Source: Iamia sp. SCSIO 61187 (GTDB lineage Bacteria; Actinomycetota; Acidimicrobiia; Acidimicrobiales; Iamiaceae). From it: a stretch of DNA of 64,000 nucleotides. Under the pieces are notes generated by a model. The model searched no databases, was not told where the DNA came from, and saw nothing but the letters and a program-made list of their open reading frames with translations. The DNA lies in contig NZ_CP050948.1 of the NCBI RefSeq assembly GCF_019443745.1, positions 2,418,001 to 2,482,000 on the forward strand, written 5' to 3'. Of this stretch, positions 22,292-30,381 are shown in pieces. The number at the start of each line of letters is the position of its first letter. Position 1 is the first letter of the stretch. A program made the position numbers and the translations under genes.

Positions 22292-23638
22292 TCAGCAGGC
22301 GCCGATGGGCTCGGTGGTCGTGGTGGTGGTGGCGAGGCCCGGACGCTCGACCTCCTCGGGCGGCGGCGGGCCGGGGAGGCCGGTGCCCCCCTCGCTCGGG
22401 AGGAGGAAGTTGCGGGGGTTGACCGGGACGCCCTTGAGGCGGGTCTCGAAGTGGACGTGGGGCCCGGTCGAGAGCCCGGTGCTGCCGGCCAGGGCCACGA
22501 CGTCGCCCCGCTTGACCTGCTGTCCGGGCTGGACGAGCAGCTCGGAGCTGTGGGCGTAGACGGTGCCCAGGGACGAGCCGTGGGCGATGACGACCGTGTT
22601 CCCGTACCCGCCCCGGGGGCCGGCGATCAGCACGATGCCGTCGGCCGCCGCCTCCACCGGCTCGCCCGTCGAGGCCCCGATGTCGACGCCGGCGTGGAGG
22701 CGGGTGATGTTCAGGATCGGATGGGCCCTCTGCCCGAACTCCGACGAGATGGGCGTGCACGGCACCGGGCTCTGGAAGTGGAGGGCGCCGGGGGTCCACG
22801 GGGGGTCGTCGGCCTGGAACGACGCCAGGGCCTGCGCCACGCCGTCGGCGGCCAGGTCGAGGCTGACGATCCGGGCCTCGATGGCGACCCGGCGGGACTG
22901 GATGTCGAGGATGAGCTGGGCCTGGCGGTCACGCTCCTCGGCCGCCTCCCGGGCGAGGCGCGCGGCCTCGGCCAGGGCCTCAGTGGCCTCGGCCCGCAGG
23001 GCCTCGACGTCGTCGCGCTGGCGGGCCGCGTCGGCCGTGGCCGCCTCGGCCTCGTCCTCGAGGCGCGCCTGCTCGCTGCGGGCCTCGACCAGCAGGTCGA
23101 TGGCCCGACCCTGCTGGTCGTCCACGGACTGCCGGTACCCCGAGCGCACCAGCGAGTCGTCCTCGCCCTCGAGCACGGCGAGGATGTCGTTCAGGTCCCC
23201 GACCGCCCCCTCGGTCATGTAGGCGCCGACGGCGAACCGCCGCAGGGTGTCCTCGGCGTCGGCCACGTCCTCCTCCGCCGCTTCGAGGGCCCGCTCGGCC
23301 GCCGCCTCCTCCTCCCGCCGGGTGGCCAGGTCGGTCTCGGCGTCGACCAGGGCCGCCTCGGCCGCCTCGGTGGCGGCCTGGGCCTCCACCACGTCGGCCA
23401 TCAGCTCCTCGAGCCGGGCCGTGGAGAGGTCGTAGGCGACGAGGAGGTCGGCCTCGGCCCCCACCAGCTCCTCGTACTCCTCGCGCAGCTCGTCCGGGTC
23501 GATGGCCCCGGGATCCTCCTGCGCCGGCGCCGGCGGGGCCACGGCCAGCGCGAGACCCAGGACGAGCGCGATGGCGACGGCCGTGGCGGCGGGCCTCCGG
23601 GGGGCGCGCCCGGGTCGTGGTGAGCGGTCGGTCGTCAT
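22292..23638 (-). CDS. Secreted coiled-coil M23 peptidase (EnvC/NlpD-like)
   Basis: 448 residues. An N-terminal signal peptide (AVAIALVLGLALAVAPPAPA) leads to a long Ala/Glu-rich coiled coil (about 45-250) and a C-terminal LytM domain. Zn ligands are seen in RLHAGVDIGA (about 316) and GPHVHFET (about 394), with YAHSSELLV between, so an active peptidoglycan endopeptidase is likely. A Thr run (TTTTTT) and a final Cys end the protein. Family members act on septal peptidoglycan or activate amidases. ATG 23638 is preceded by a G-rich ribosome-binding site; ATG 23644 is an alternative. It is divergent from the diguanylate cyclase gene. Confidence 0.9.
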   Translation of the reverse strand: MTTDRSPRPGRAPRRPAATAVAIALVLGLALAVAPPAPAQEDPGAIDPDELREEYEELVGAEADLLVAYDLSTARLEELMADVVEAQAATEAAEAALVDAETDLATRREEEAAAERALEAAEEDVADAEDTLRRFAVGAYMTEGAVGDLNDILAVLEGEDDSLVRSGYRQSVDDQQGRAIDLLVEARSEQARLEDEAEAATADAARQRDDVEALRAEATEALAEAARLAREAAEERDRQAQLILDIQSRRVAIEARIVSLDLAADGVAQALASFQADDPPWTPGALHFQSPVPCTPISSEFGQRAHPILNITRLHAGVDIGASTGEPVEAAADGIVLIAGPRGGYGNTVVIAHGSSLGTVYAHSSELLVQPGQQVKRGDVVALAGSTGLSTGPHVHFETRLKGVPVNPRNFLLPSEGGTGLPGPPPPEEVERPGLATTTTTTEPIGAC

Positions 23639-23783
23639 GTGCATGGTCCCCCCCAACCCGTCGGCAGCATACGGCCCGACCTGCAGGGATCGCCCTCGCG
23701 CCCGGGCCCCGGGGGCGACTCCGGTTCGCCCGCTCCCCGGGGGGGTACCGTCGCGTGGTCCCCGACTCCCCCATCGATCCTCC

Positions 23784-24707
23784 GTGCGCACCCATCCTCT
23801 GCCGCTCTCCGCCGCCCTCGCCTCACCCGCCGCCCTCCTCGAGGTGCTCCCCCACGGCGTCGCCGTCCTCGACGCCTCGGGCATCGTCGTGGCGACCAAC
23901 CGTCTCTGGGACCAGGGCCTCGGCGAGGACGACCCGCTGGTCCACCCGATCGGCCAGCCCCTGGTCCAGGCCCTCCACCGGCCCGGTCGGGCCCCGTCCG
24001 CGGTGGCCGAGCACATGGCCGACGGCCTGGGTCGCCTGCTCGACGGCCGGGGGCGGAGCTTCCAGGTCCAGTACCAGCTGGCACCGATCGACGAGCTGGC
24101 CGAGCCCCGGTGGTTCCTCATGGCCGCCGAGACCCTGCCCGACGGCGGCGTGGTCGTGACCCGCACCGAGACGACGGTCCACCACGGCGTCAACGAGGTG
24201 CTGGCCGAGCTGGCGTTCCACGACGATCTGACCGGCCTCCCCAACCGGGGCCTCCTGCTCGACCGCATGCGGATGGCCCTGATCCGGGCCCAGCGCCTGG
24301 CGCTGCGCCCCCTGGTCGTCTTCATGGACCTCAACGGGTTCAAGGCGATCAACGACAACCACGGCCACGAGGCCGGCGACGGAGTCCTGGTCGAGGTCGC
24401 CCGCCGCCTGACCGGCGCCGTGCGCGACGGCGACACCTGCGGGCGCTGGGGGGGCGACGAGTTCGTGCTGGTGGTCGAGCTGGGCGACGCCGACGCCGCC
24501 CGCAAGGTGATCCAGCGCGTCGTCGACGCCATGGCCGACCCGTTCGTCCTGCGCGACGGCTCGGCCCACGCCATCGGGCTCAGCATCGGCGCCGTCGTCG
24601 CCGACGGCCACGAGCGCGTCGAGTCCCTCATCGCCACCGCCGACCGGGCCATGTACGAGGCCAAGCGCGACGGGCGGGGCCCGGTGGTGGTGCTCCCGGC
24701 GCCCTAG
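23784..24707 (+). CDS. PAS-like/GGDEF diguanylate cyclase
   Basis: 307 residues, predicted soluble. A PAS-like N-terminal region (LLEVLPHGVAVLDASGIVVA) precedes a GGDEF domain with the intact signature RWGGDEF (about 223), FMDLNGFKAINDNHGH and a canonical RxxD product-inhibition site (RDGD, five residues before the signature). It should synthesise c-di-GMP with feedback control, in contrast to the degenerate cyclase at 4786. GTG 23784 is the first start that keeps the PAS region whole. The stop overlaps that of the convergent gene through CTAG. Confidence 0.88.
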   Translation: MRTHPLPLSAALASPAALLEVLPHGVAVLDASGIVVATNRLWDQGLGEDDPLVHPIGQPLVQALHRPGRAPSAVAEHMADGLGRLLDGRGRSFQVQYQLAPIDELAEPRWFLMAAETLPDGGVVVTRTETTVHHGVNEVLAELAFHDDLTGLPNRGLLLDRMRMALIRAQRLALRPLVVFMDLNGFKAINDNHGHEAGDGVLVEVARRLTGAVRDGDTCGRWGGDEFVLVVELGDADAARKVIQRVVDAMADPFVLRDGSAHAIGLSIGAVVADGHERVESLIATADRAMYEAKRDGRGPVVVLPAP

Positions 24708-25609
24708 GCCGTCGCAGCGTCGGCGCCGAAGGCGAGGGCGGCCACCAGGGCCAGCACGAGCAGGGCGCCGATCACCAGCAGGATGATGAGGCGCACCCGT
24801 CGGGCCTCGACGGCGGGCGTGGCGGGCGTCGCCGGGTCGGTGGCCGGCGTCGCCCCCGGGGCCTCGGCCGGCGATCCCTCGCTCTCCTGGTCCCCGACGC
24901 CCACGTTGGCCAGCGCCGTCTCCAGCGCCGAGGGCTCGGCCACCGCCGCGGCCGGGGCCGAGCGACGGCCCGGGCGCGTCGGCAGCGGGGCGGGGGGCTC
25001 GGGCCGTCGGGGGGCCAGCGGCGGGTCGACGCGGGCGGCCTCGCCCGTGGTGTCGGGGACGGCGCTGCCGTCGTGGGCTTCCGTCGGGTCGGGTTCCTCG
25101 GGGGCGACGTCGGGCACCGGGTCGGGCTCGGGCGGCGCGGCGGAGGCCGGCGCCGGGGCCGGGGCCGTCGATGACCCGAGGTTGTCGAGGGCCAGGTTCT
25201 CGACCACCATGCGGTCGGCGGCCAGCTCGGCGGCCGAGAGGGCGTCGGGGTCGGTGAAGGTCCCGTCGAGGGTGAGGGTGACGGCCTGCCCGGCCATCAC
25301 GCTGCGGGGAAGGGGTGAGACGCCCTTGACCGCGGCCCGCCCCGAGGCGACGACGAGGAGGGCCTCGAGGTCGTGGACCTCGAGCAGCCCGGCCCCGGCC
25401 CGCACCTGGACGCTGGCCGCCCCGTGGGTCACGGTGACGCCCGGGCCGTCCTCGCCGGCCCGGATCCACAGCGCCCCCCGCCGGAGCTCGATGCGGGGCC
25501 CGGAGCGGTCCACGGCGACCACGTCGAGCTCGGCGTCACGGTGGCGCAGCAGGACCGACGGCGCCGGTCGCAGCTCGACCAGCTCGCTCGTCCCGTCGTC
25601 GCTTCCCAT
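24704..25609 (-). CDS. FecR-like domain protein with C-terminal membrane anchor
   Basis: 301 residues. The first 160 look like a beta-rich FecR-type domain (RIELRRGALWIRAGEDGP, SVQVRAGAGLLEVHDLEAL, VASGRAAVKGVSPLPRSVMAGQ). A long Pro/Ala/Glu linker follows, then a C-terminal helix (LIILLVIGALLVLALVAALA) with a very short tail. A tail-anchored protein with the beta domain in the cytoplasm is one reading. FecR domains elsewhere sense or transmit envelope signals, often to ECF sigma factors; none is adjacent. ATG 25609 has GGAGG 9 nt upstream. The family call is by pattern only. Confidence 0.6.
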   Translation of the reverse strand: MGSDDGTSELVELRPAPSVLLRHRDAELDVVAVDRSGPRIELRRGALWIRAGEDGPGVTVTHGAASVQVRAGAGLLEVHDLEALLVVASGRAAVKGVSPLPRSVMAGQAVTLTLDGTFTDPDALSAAELAADRMVVENLALDNLGSSTAPAPAPASAAPPEPDPVPDVAPEEPDPTEAHDGSAVPDTTGEAARVDPPLAPRRPEPPAPLPTRPGRRSAPAAAVAEPSALETALANVGVGDQESEGSPAEAPGATPATDPATPATPAVEARRVRLIILLVIGALLVLALVAALAFGADAATA

Positions 25610-25645
25610 CGGGTGTGGCCTCCGTCCCTGGTCCCGCCCCCGGAG

Positions 25646-25671
25646 GCTACCCGGCGACCACACCGGGTAGC
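25646..25671 (-). terminator. Hairpin after the SnoaL-like gene
   Basis: Perfect 9-bp arms GCTACCCGG (25646-25654) and CCGGGTAGC (25663-25671) around an 8-nt loop. It lies 32 nt past the SnoaL-like stop and before the next minus-strand gene, so it probably separates the two transcripts. Confidence 0.6.
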
Positions 25672-25702
25672 AGCCATCCCCAGCCGGCGCACGGTGCGTG
25701 CC

Positions 25703-26170
25703 TCACCGGTCGGGGACCTCGTGCCTGACCACCTCGAGGTCGGTCGTCGACCCCGGCGTCGCCGTGCGGGCCATCGAGCGGTACCGGCGCGCCGCGATGC
25801 GCCACCCCTCGGAGGTGCGGACGTAGCGGTCGTGGTAGCAGCCGTAGGCCACCGATGCCCGCCCGTCGTGGTCCTGGCGGACCTCGGCCAGGTACAGGCG
25901 GCCGGTGGCCCCGTCACCGTCGGGCGCCACCACCTGGTTGAGGATGGTGAAGAGGAACAGCTCGAAGCGGCTGACGGCCTGCTCGACGAACGCCACCAGC
26001 TCCACCGGTCCGAGCACCCGGGGCTCGCCCCGCCCCAGCTCGAGGGTCACGGTGGCCTCGGGGACGAAGAGGGCGACCACCGCGGGCCAGTCCTGGCGGG
26101 TGACGGCGTCGCCGTAGGCCGACTGCAGCGCCCTCAGGGCGACCTGGTCGGCGGCCGAGTCGGTGTCCAC
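25703..26170 (-). CDS. SnoaL-like / NTF2-fold domain protein
   Basis: 155 residues with the cone-shaped NTF2-like pattern: an N-terminal helix (LRALQSAYGDAVTRQDWPAV), VALFVPEATVTLELGR, and a final strand set ending CYHDRYVRTSEGWRIAARR. Such proteins are small dehydratases, isomerases or ligand binders; the role here is unknown. GTG 26170 was chosen because TAGGGT ends 7 nt upstream, a good leaderless start. ATG 26218 would overlap the divergent gene. Confidence 0.75.
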   Translation of the reverse strand: MDTDSAADQVALRALQSAYGDAVTRQDWPAVVALFVPEATVTLELGRGEPRVLGPVELVAFVEQAVSRFELFLFTILNQVVAPDGDGATGRLYLAEVRQDHDGRASVAYGCYHDRYVRTSEGWRIAARRYRSMARTATPGSTTDLEVVRHEVPDR

Positions 26171-26177
26171 GGCGGCG

Positions 26178-26199
26178 ACCCTACCGAGCGGCCTACCCT
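26178..26199. promoter_or_regulatory. Back-to-back divergent -10 boxes
   Basis: Minus-strand TAGGGT (26178-26183) serves the SnoaL-like gene and plus-strand TACCCT (26194-26199) the D-aminoacylase. Only about 31-37 bp separate the two start codons, so each -35 region must lie inside the other gene's first codons. Confidence 0.45.
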
Positions 26200-26201
26200 C
26201 G

Positions 26202-27920
26202 ATGTCCGTGCACGACATCGTGATCCGCAACGGCACCGTCGTCGACGGGAGCGGGTCGCCGCCGGGGGTGGCCGACGTCGCCCTCGACGGGGACCGCATC
26301 GCCGCGGTCGGTGGCGAGGTGGGCGCCGGCCGCCGGGAGATCGACGCCGACGGTGCGCTGGTCACGCCGGGGTGGGTCGACATGCACACCCACTACGACG
26401 CCCAGGCGACGTGGGACCCGGACCTCACCCCGTCGGGCTGGCACGGCGTCACCACCGTCGTGATGGGCAACTGCGGGGTCGGCTTCGCCCCGGCGGCGCC
26501 GGACCGGCGGGACTGGCTCATCCGCCTGATGGAGGGTGTCGAGGACATCCCCGGCGCCGCCCTCACCGAGGGCATCCAGTGGGAGTGGGAGTCCTTCGAG
26601 GAGTACCTCGACGCCCTCGACCGGCGCCGGTGGGTGATGGACGTCGGCACCCAGGTGCCCCACGGCGCCCTGCGGGCCTACGTCATGGGCGACCGCGGGG
26701 CGGCCAACGAGACCGCCACCGCCGCCGACCGGGCCGAGATGCAGCGCCTGGCCACCGCCGCCCTGCGGGCCGGCGCCCTGGGGGTGTCGACCTCGCGCAC
26801 ACCGCTGCACCGATCGGTCGACGGCGAGCTGGTCCCCGGGACCGAGGCCGACGAGGACGAGATCATGGCCCTGGGCGACGCCCTCCGCGCCGCCGGCCAC
26901 GGCGTGTTCCAGGGCGCCCTCCACCACCCCGACGTGCCGGCCTCGTTCGGGTGGATGCGCCGCCTGGCCGAGCGCTCGGGCCGGCGGGTCACCTTCAACT
27001 TCCAGCAGACCGACGCCGCCCCCGACCTGTGGCGCGACGTCGTGGTCCTGCTCGACCAGGCCCGGGCCGACGGGGTCGAGGTCTACGGCCAGGTCCACGG
27101 TCGGCCCGTCGGCATCTTGATGGGCTGGTCGGCGACCATCCACCCGTTCTCGACCTCGGCCGGGTGGGGGCCGGTCGCCTTCCTCTCCCCCGCCGAGCGG
27201 GTCGCCCGGCTGCGCCAGGACGCCGAGGCCCGGGCCGCCCTGGTGCACGGCGAGCGGGCCGACCTGGGTCCCTTCGTGGCCTCGCTGACCTCGTCGTGGC
27301 ACAAGATGTTCCCGTTCCGGGGCGAGACCGACTACGAGCCGCCGGCCGACCAGTCCGTCGCCGCCATCGCCGAGCGCGAGGGGCGGGACCCGGCCGAGGT
27401 GGCCTTCGACGTGCTCATGGAGGACGAGGGCCAGGGCCTCCTGTACTACCCGCTGTTCAACTACAGCGACGGCAACCTCGACGCCCTGTGGGAGCTCCAC
27501 CAGCACCCCCGCACCCGGATGGGGCTGGCCGACGGCGGCGCCCACGTCGGGTCGATCTGCGACGGCTCCACGCCCAGCTTCATGGTCGCCTTCTGGACCC
27601 GGGACCGGCTCCGGGGCCCGCGCCTCCCGCTCGAGCTGGTGGTCCGCCGCCAGACCCGCGAGACGGCCGAGCACTACGGGCTCCTCGACCGCGGCCTGCT
27701 GGCCCCCGGGCTCCGGGCCGACGTCAACGTCATCGACCACGAGGCCCTCGCCATCGACCGGCCCCGCATGGCGTGGGACCTGCCCACCGGCGCCCGCCGG
27801 TTCGTCCAGGGGTCCACCGGCTACCGGTTCACCATCGCCGGTGGCGAGGTGGTGCGCGAGGACGACGCCTTCACCGGCGCCCGCCCCGGCCGTCTCCTCC
27901 GCGGCCCGCAGGGCGTGTGA
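26202..27920 (+). CDS. N-acyl-D-amino-acid deacylase family amidohydrolase
   Basis: 572 residues of the D-aminoacylase/amidohydrolase-3 type (TIM-barrel metal hydrolase). Visible: VIRNGTVVDGSG, the metal site PGWVDMHTHYDAQATWDP, GVTTVVMGNCGVGFAP, LADGGAHVG near the C-terminus and the final small beta domain RADVNVIDHEAL. It would hydrolyse an N-acyl-D-amino acid or related amide or cyclic substrate. ATG 26202 is only 2 nt from the putative -10 box; GTG 26208, two codons later, is 8 nt from it and may be the true start. Confidence 0.88.
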   Translation: MSVHDIVIRNGTVVDGSGSPPGVADVALDGDRIAAVGGEVGAGRREIDADGALVTPGWVDMHTHYDAQATWDPDLTPSGWHGVTTVVMGNCGVGFAPAAPDRRDWLIRLMEGVEDIPGAALTEGIQWEWESFEEYLDALDRRRWVMDVGTQVPHGALRAYVMGDRGAANETATAADRAEMQRLATAALRAGALGVSTSRTPLHRSVDGELVPGTEADEDEIMALGDALRAAGHGVFQGALHHPDVPASFGWMRRLAERSGRRVTFNFQQTDAAPDLWRDVVVLLDQARADGVEVYGQVHGRPVGILMGWSATIHPFSTSAGWGPVAFLSPAERVARLRQDAEARAALVHGERADLGPFVASLTSSWHKMFPFRGETDYEPPADQSVAAIAEREGRDPAEVAFDVLMEDEGQGLLYYPLFNYSDGNLDALWELHQHPRTRMGLADGGAHVGSICDGSTPSFMVAFWTRDRLRGPRLPLELVVRRQTRETAEHYGLLDRGLLAPGLRADVNVIDHEALAIDRPRMAWDLPTGARRFVQGSTGYRFTIAGGEVVREDDAFTGARPGRLLRGPQGV

Positions 27921-27928
27921 CCAGCCGC

Positions 27929-27972
27929 CTGTGCGCGGCGAACGGTCCGGCTGTGCGCGGCGAACGGTCCGG
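27929..27972. repeat. Perfect 22-bp tandem duplication in intergenic gap
   Basis: Two identical 22-bp copies (27929-27950 and 27951-27972, each CTGTGCGCGG then CGAACGGTCCGG) fill most of the 58-nt gap between two convergent genes. Confidence 0.9.
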
Positions 27973-27978
27973 CGAGCC

Positions 27979-28425
27979 CTAGCCCCGGAGGACGGCCTGG
28001 GTCTGGGTCGTCAGGCTGACCCGCCGGCCCTCGGCGTCGCGGACGTCGGTCTGGACGACGATCGTGGTCCGCCCGGCGTGGAGGACGGTCGTCGTCGCCG
28101 TGGCCGACCCCTCCCGGAGGGCCCGGAACAGGTTCGTCTTGGTCTCGATCGTCGTGGTGCCGACCGCCCCCTCGGGCAGGTTCAGGTAGGCGAGGATCGC
28201 CCCCAGGCTGTCGGCCAGGGTCAAGAGCGCGCCCCCGTGCAGCACGCCCCCGACGGTGCAGCGGTCGGGGGCCCAGGCGAGCGTGCCCACCACCTCGTCG
28301 ACGGAGGCGGAGGTGAGCTCCACCCCGTTGGCCACGGCGAACGGCATGGAGGAGATCAGCGCGTCGAGGTCCACCCCCGCAGCATCACGCGCCGACCGAT
28401 CCCGCGCCACTACCCCGGAGGTCAT
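27979..28425 (-). CDS. PaaI-type hotdog acyl-CoA thioesterase
   Basis: 148 residues. The hotdog signature GGVLHGGALLTLADSLGA places it in the PaaI/4HBT-2 group that hydrolyses aryl- or acyl-CoA esters in the cytoplasm. The following strands (VGTTTIETKTNLFRAL and TVLHAGRTTIVVQTDVRD) complete the fold. ATG 28425 has GGAAGCGGGG just upstream. It is divergent from the XRE regulator, 35 nt away. Confidence 0.88.
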   Translation of the reverse strand: MTSGVVARDRSARDAAGVDLDALISSMPFAVANGVELTSASVDEVVGTLAWAPDRCTVGGVLHGGALLTLADSLGAILAYLNLPEGAVGTTTIETKTNLFRALREGSATATTTVLHAGRTTIVVQTDVRDAEGRRVSLTTQTQAVLRG

Positions 28426-28460
28426 GTCCCCGCTTCCCGGAGCGTGGGTACCGTCGGGCC

Positions 28461-29264
28461 ATGGACGACCGCACCCCACCCCTCGGGGTCCTGCTCCGCA
28501 CCTGGCGGGGCCGCCGCCGCATCAGCCAGATGGACCTGGCCCACCGGGCGGGCGTCTCGCCCCGCCACCTGAGCTTCGTGGAGACGGGGCGGGCCAAGCC
28601 CAGCCGGGAGATGGTCCTCCACCTGGCCGAGCACCTCGAGGTCCCCCTGCGCGACCGCAACGGCATGCTGTTGGCCGCCGGCTTCGCCCCCGCCTTCCGG
28701 GAGACCGACCTCACGTCGTCGTCGATGGCCCCGGTGCGGGACGCCCTCGAGCTGGTGCTGGCCGGGCACGAGCCGTACCCGGCGGTCGTGGCCGACCGGC
28801 GCTGGGAGCTGGTGATGGCCAACGCCGCCGCCGGGCTGTTCCTGGAGGGCGTCGACCCCCAGCTGCTCGAGCCGCCGGTCAACGTCCTGCGCCTCACGTT
28901 CCACCCCGACGGGCTGGGGTCGCGGCTCGTCAACCTGGGCGAGTGGGCCGACCACACCTTGGGCCGCCTCGGCCGCGAGGCCATGGTCACCGGTCGCCAG
29001 GAGCTGGTGGACCTGGAGGCCGAGCTCCGCGACCTGGTCGCCGCCCAGGGCGCCTACACGCCGGTGCCCGAGCACGACCCGCTGCCCGCCATCACCCTGC
29101 GGCTGGCCACCGACGAGGGCGAGCTGGCGTTCATCGCCACGGTCGCGACCTTCGGCACCCCGGTGGACGTCACCCTCGACGAGCTGGTCATCGAGGCCTT
29201 CCTGCCCGCCGACCGGCGCACCGCCGAGGTCCTCGCCGAGCGGTCCCGAGCCCTCCAGCCCTGA
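28461..29264 (+). CDS. XRE-family regulator with MmyB-like ligand domain
   Basis: 267 residues. The N-terminal Cro/C1-type helix-turn-helix (SQMDLAHRAGVSPRHLSFVE, followed by GRAKPSREM) spans about residues 8-62. The C-terminal domain is of the MmyB-like ligand-binding kind (VADRRWELVMANAAAGLFL, NVLRLTFHPDGLG, PADRRTAEVLAE). Actinobacterial members are often autoregulatory or control a divergent gene, here perhaps the thioesterase. TACCGT ends 6 nt before ATG 28461, which suggests a leaderless mRNA. Confidence 0.9.
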   Translation: MDDRTPPLGVLLRTWRGRRRISQMDLAHRAGVSPRHLSFVETGRAKPSREMVLHLAEHLEVPLRDRNGMLLAAGFAPAFRETDLTSSSMAPVRDALELVLAGHEPYPAVVADRRWELVMANAAAGLFLEGVDPQLLEPPVNVLRLTFHPDGLGSRLVNLGEWADHTLGRLGREAMVTGRQELVDLEAELRDLVAAQGAYTPVPEHDPLPAITLRLATDEGELAFIATVATFGTPVDVTLDELVIEAFLPADRRTAEVLAERSRALQP

Positions 29265-29316
29265 CCGGCCGGGGCCCAGTCCTCAGGCCGGGGCCGGGGC
29301 GGCCGATGAGGGCGGG

Positions 29317-30171
29317 GTGACCGCCGTGCTCGAGACGACCGCGACCGCCCCCACGGTGCGGCGCCTGCGCTTCGAGTGGCCCGAGGACCTCGAGCCCGAC
29401 TGGTCGCCGCAGACGCCGGAGCTGGCGTGCGTGGCCAACGCCGTGTCCATGCTCATGCCCCACGTCGAGCCCTACGTCGTCCGGTCGGTGCGGACCGCCA
29501 TCGACGACCTCGACGACGGGCTGCGGGCCGAGGCCGAGGCGTGGGTCGGCCAGGAGACCGCCCACCACGGCGCCCACGCCCGCTTCAATCGCATCCTCCT
29601 GGCCCGCCGGCCCGCCCTCCGCCGGGTCGACCGGTGGATGGCCCTCACCTACCGGTGGCTCGGCCGCCGCTCGGACCGCTTCGGACTGGCCTACGCGGCC
29701 GGTGCCGAGACCGTCGCCTTCATGGTCGCCCGCTGGGTCGACCGCCGCTCGTCGACGCTCTTCCGCGGGGCCGACCCCACCGCGACCACCTTGTTCCTCT
29801 GGCACCTGGCCGAGGAGGTCGAGCACAAGAACGTGGCCTTCGACGTCCACCGGGCCAAGGGCGGCGGCCGGCCCTCGTTCGCCCTCGGCATGGTCACGGC
29901 CATGGTGGTGATGGCCTGGTTCACGACCCTCGGGACCCTCGTCGGCCTGGCGTCGTCGCGCCGCATCCTCCACCCCGCCGCCCACCTCCGGATGCTGGGC
30001 TGGACGCTCGGCTTCTGGTTCGAGCTGGGCCCGGCCATGGCCGGCGCCGTGCTCGCCGGCCACCACCCAAGCGCCATGGCCGACCCGGTCTTCCTGCCCT
30101 CCTGGCTGCGCTGCTACGACCCCGAGACCCGCACCATGCCCGAGTGGTCGATGGACGTCGCCCGCCCCTGA
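29317..30171 (+). CDS. Predicted metal-dependent hydrolase (COG3687/PF10118-like)
   Basis: 284 residues, mostly helical. Two Glu/His motifs typical of this family are present, GQETAHHGAHARFNR and HLAEEVEHKNVAFDVH, giving a ferritin-like diiron or dimetal site. A hydrophobic stretch (ALGMVTAMVVMAWFTTLGTL) may touch the membrane. Function is not established for the family. GTG 29317 follows a GAGGGCGG stretch. It sits just after the XRE regulator on the same strand. Confidence 0.72.
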   Translation: MTAVLETTATAPTVRRLRFEWPEDLEPDWSPQTPELACVANAVSMLMPHVEPYVVRSVRTAIDDLDDGLRAEAEAWVGQETAHHGAHARFNRILLARRPALRRVDRWMALTYRWLGRRSDRFGLAYAAGAETVAFMVARWVDRRSSTLFRGADPTATTLFLWHLAEEVEHKNVAFDVHRAKGGGRPSFALGMVTAMVVMAWFTTLGTLVGLASSRRILHPAAHLRMLGWTLGFWFELGPAMAGAVLAGHHPSAMADPVFLPSWLRCYDPETRTMPEWSMDVARP

Positions 30172-30216
30172 CCGACCCGGACCGATGCTGATCGCATCAC
30201 GTGGTGGGACGGGCCC

Positions 30217-30381
30217 ATGCGCCCCACCGGCACGACCAGCGACGTCGGCGGGCAGATCGGGGTCTCCCGCACCTTCCCGTCGCCCCCGGACGAGGCGTGG
30301 GTCGTGATCACCGACGGGCCGGGCCGGGCTCGGCGGCTGAGCGGTCGCTACTGGCCGGGGTGCCAGAGGCCCACCTCGTAG
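30217..30381 (+). pseudogene. Possible N-terminal remnant of an SRPBCC (START-like) protein
   Basis: A 54-codon frame from ATG 30217 reads IGVSRTFPSPPDEAWVVITD, which looks like the first strand and helix of an SRPBCC protein (the usual VSR-x-F-x-APP-EEVW-LLTD pattern). It then stops at 30381, overlapping the 3' end of the opposite PPOX gene by 34 bases. The frame is open back to the previous gene's stop. SRPBCC proteins are normally about 140-160 residues, so this would be a truncated relic. A chance open frame is possible. Confidence 0.35.

Noticed and set aside
30114-30311. 65-residue minus-strand frame after the metal-dependent hydrolase
   Set aside because: No ribosome-binding site, no family resemblance and antisense to a real gene end; the plus-strand SRPBCC-like reading is better.
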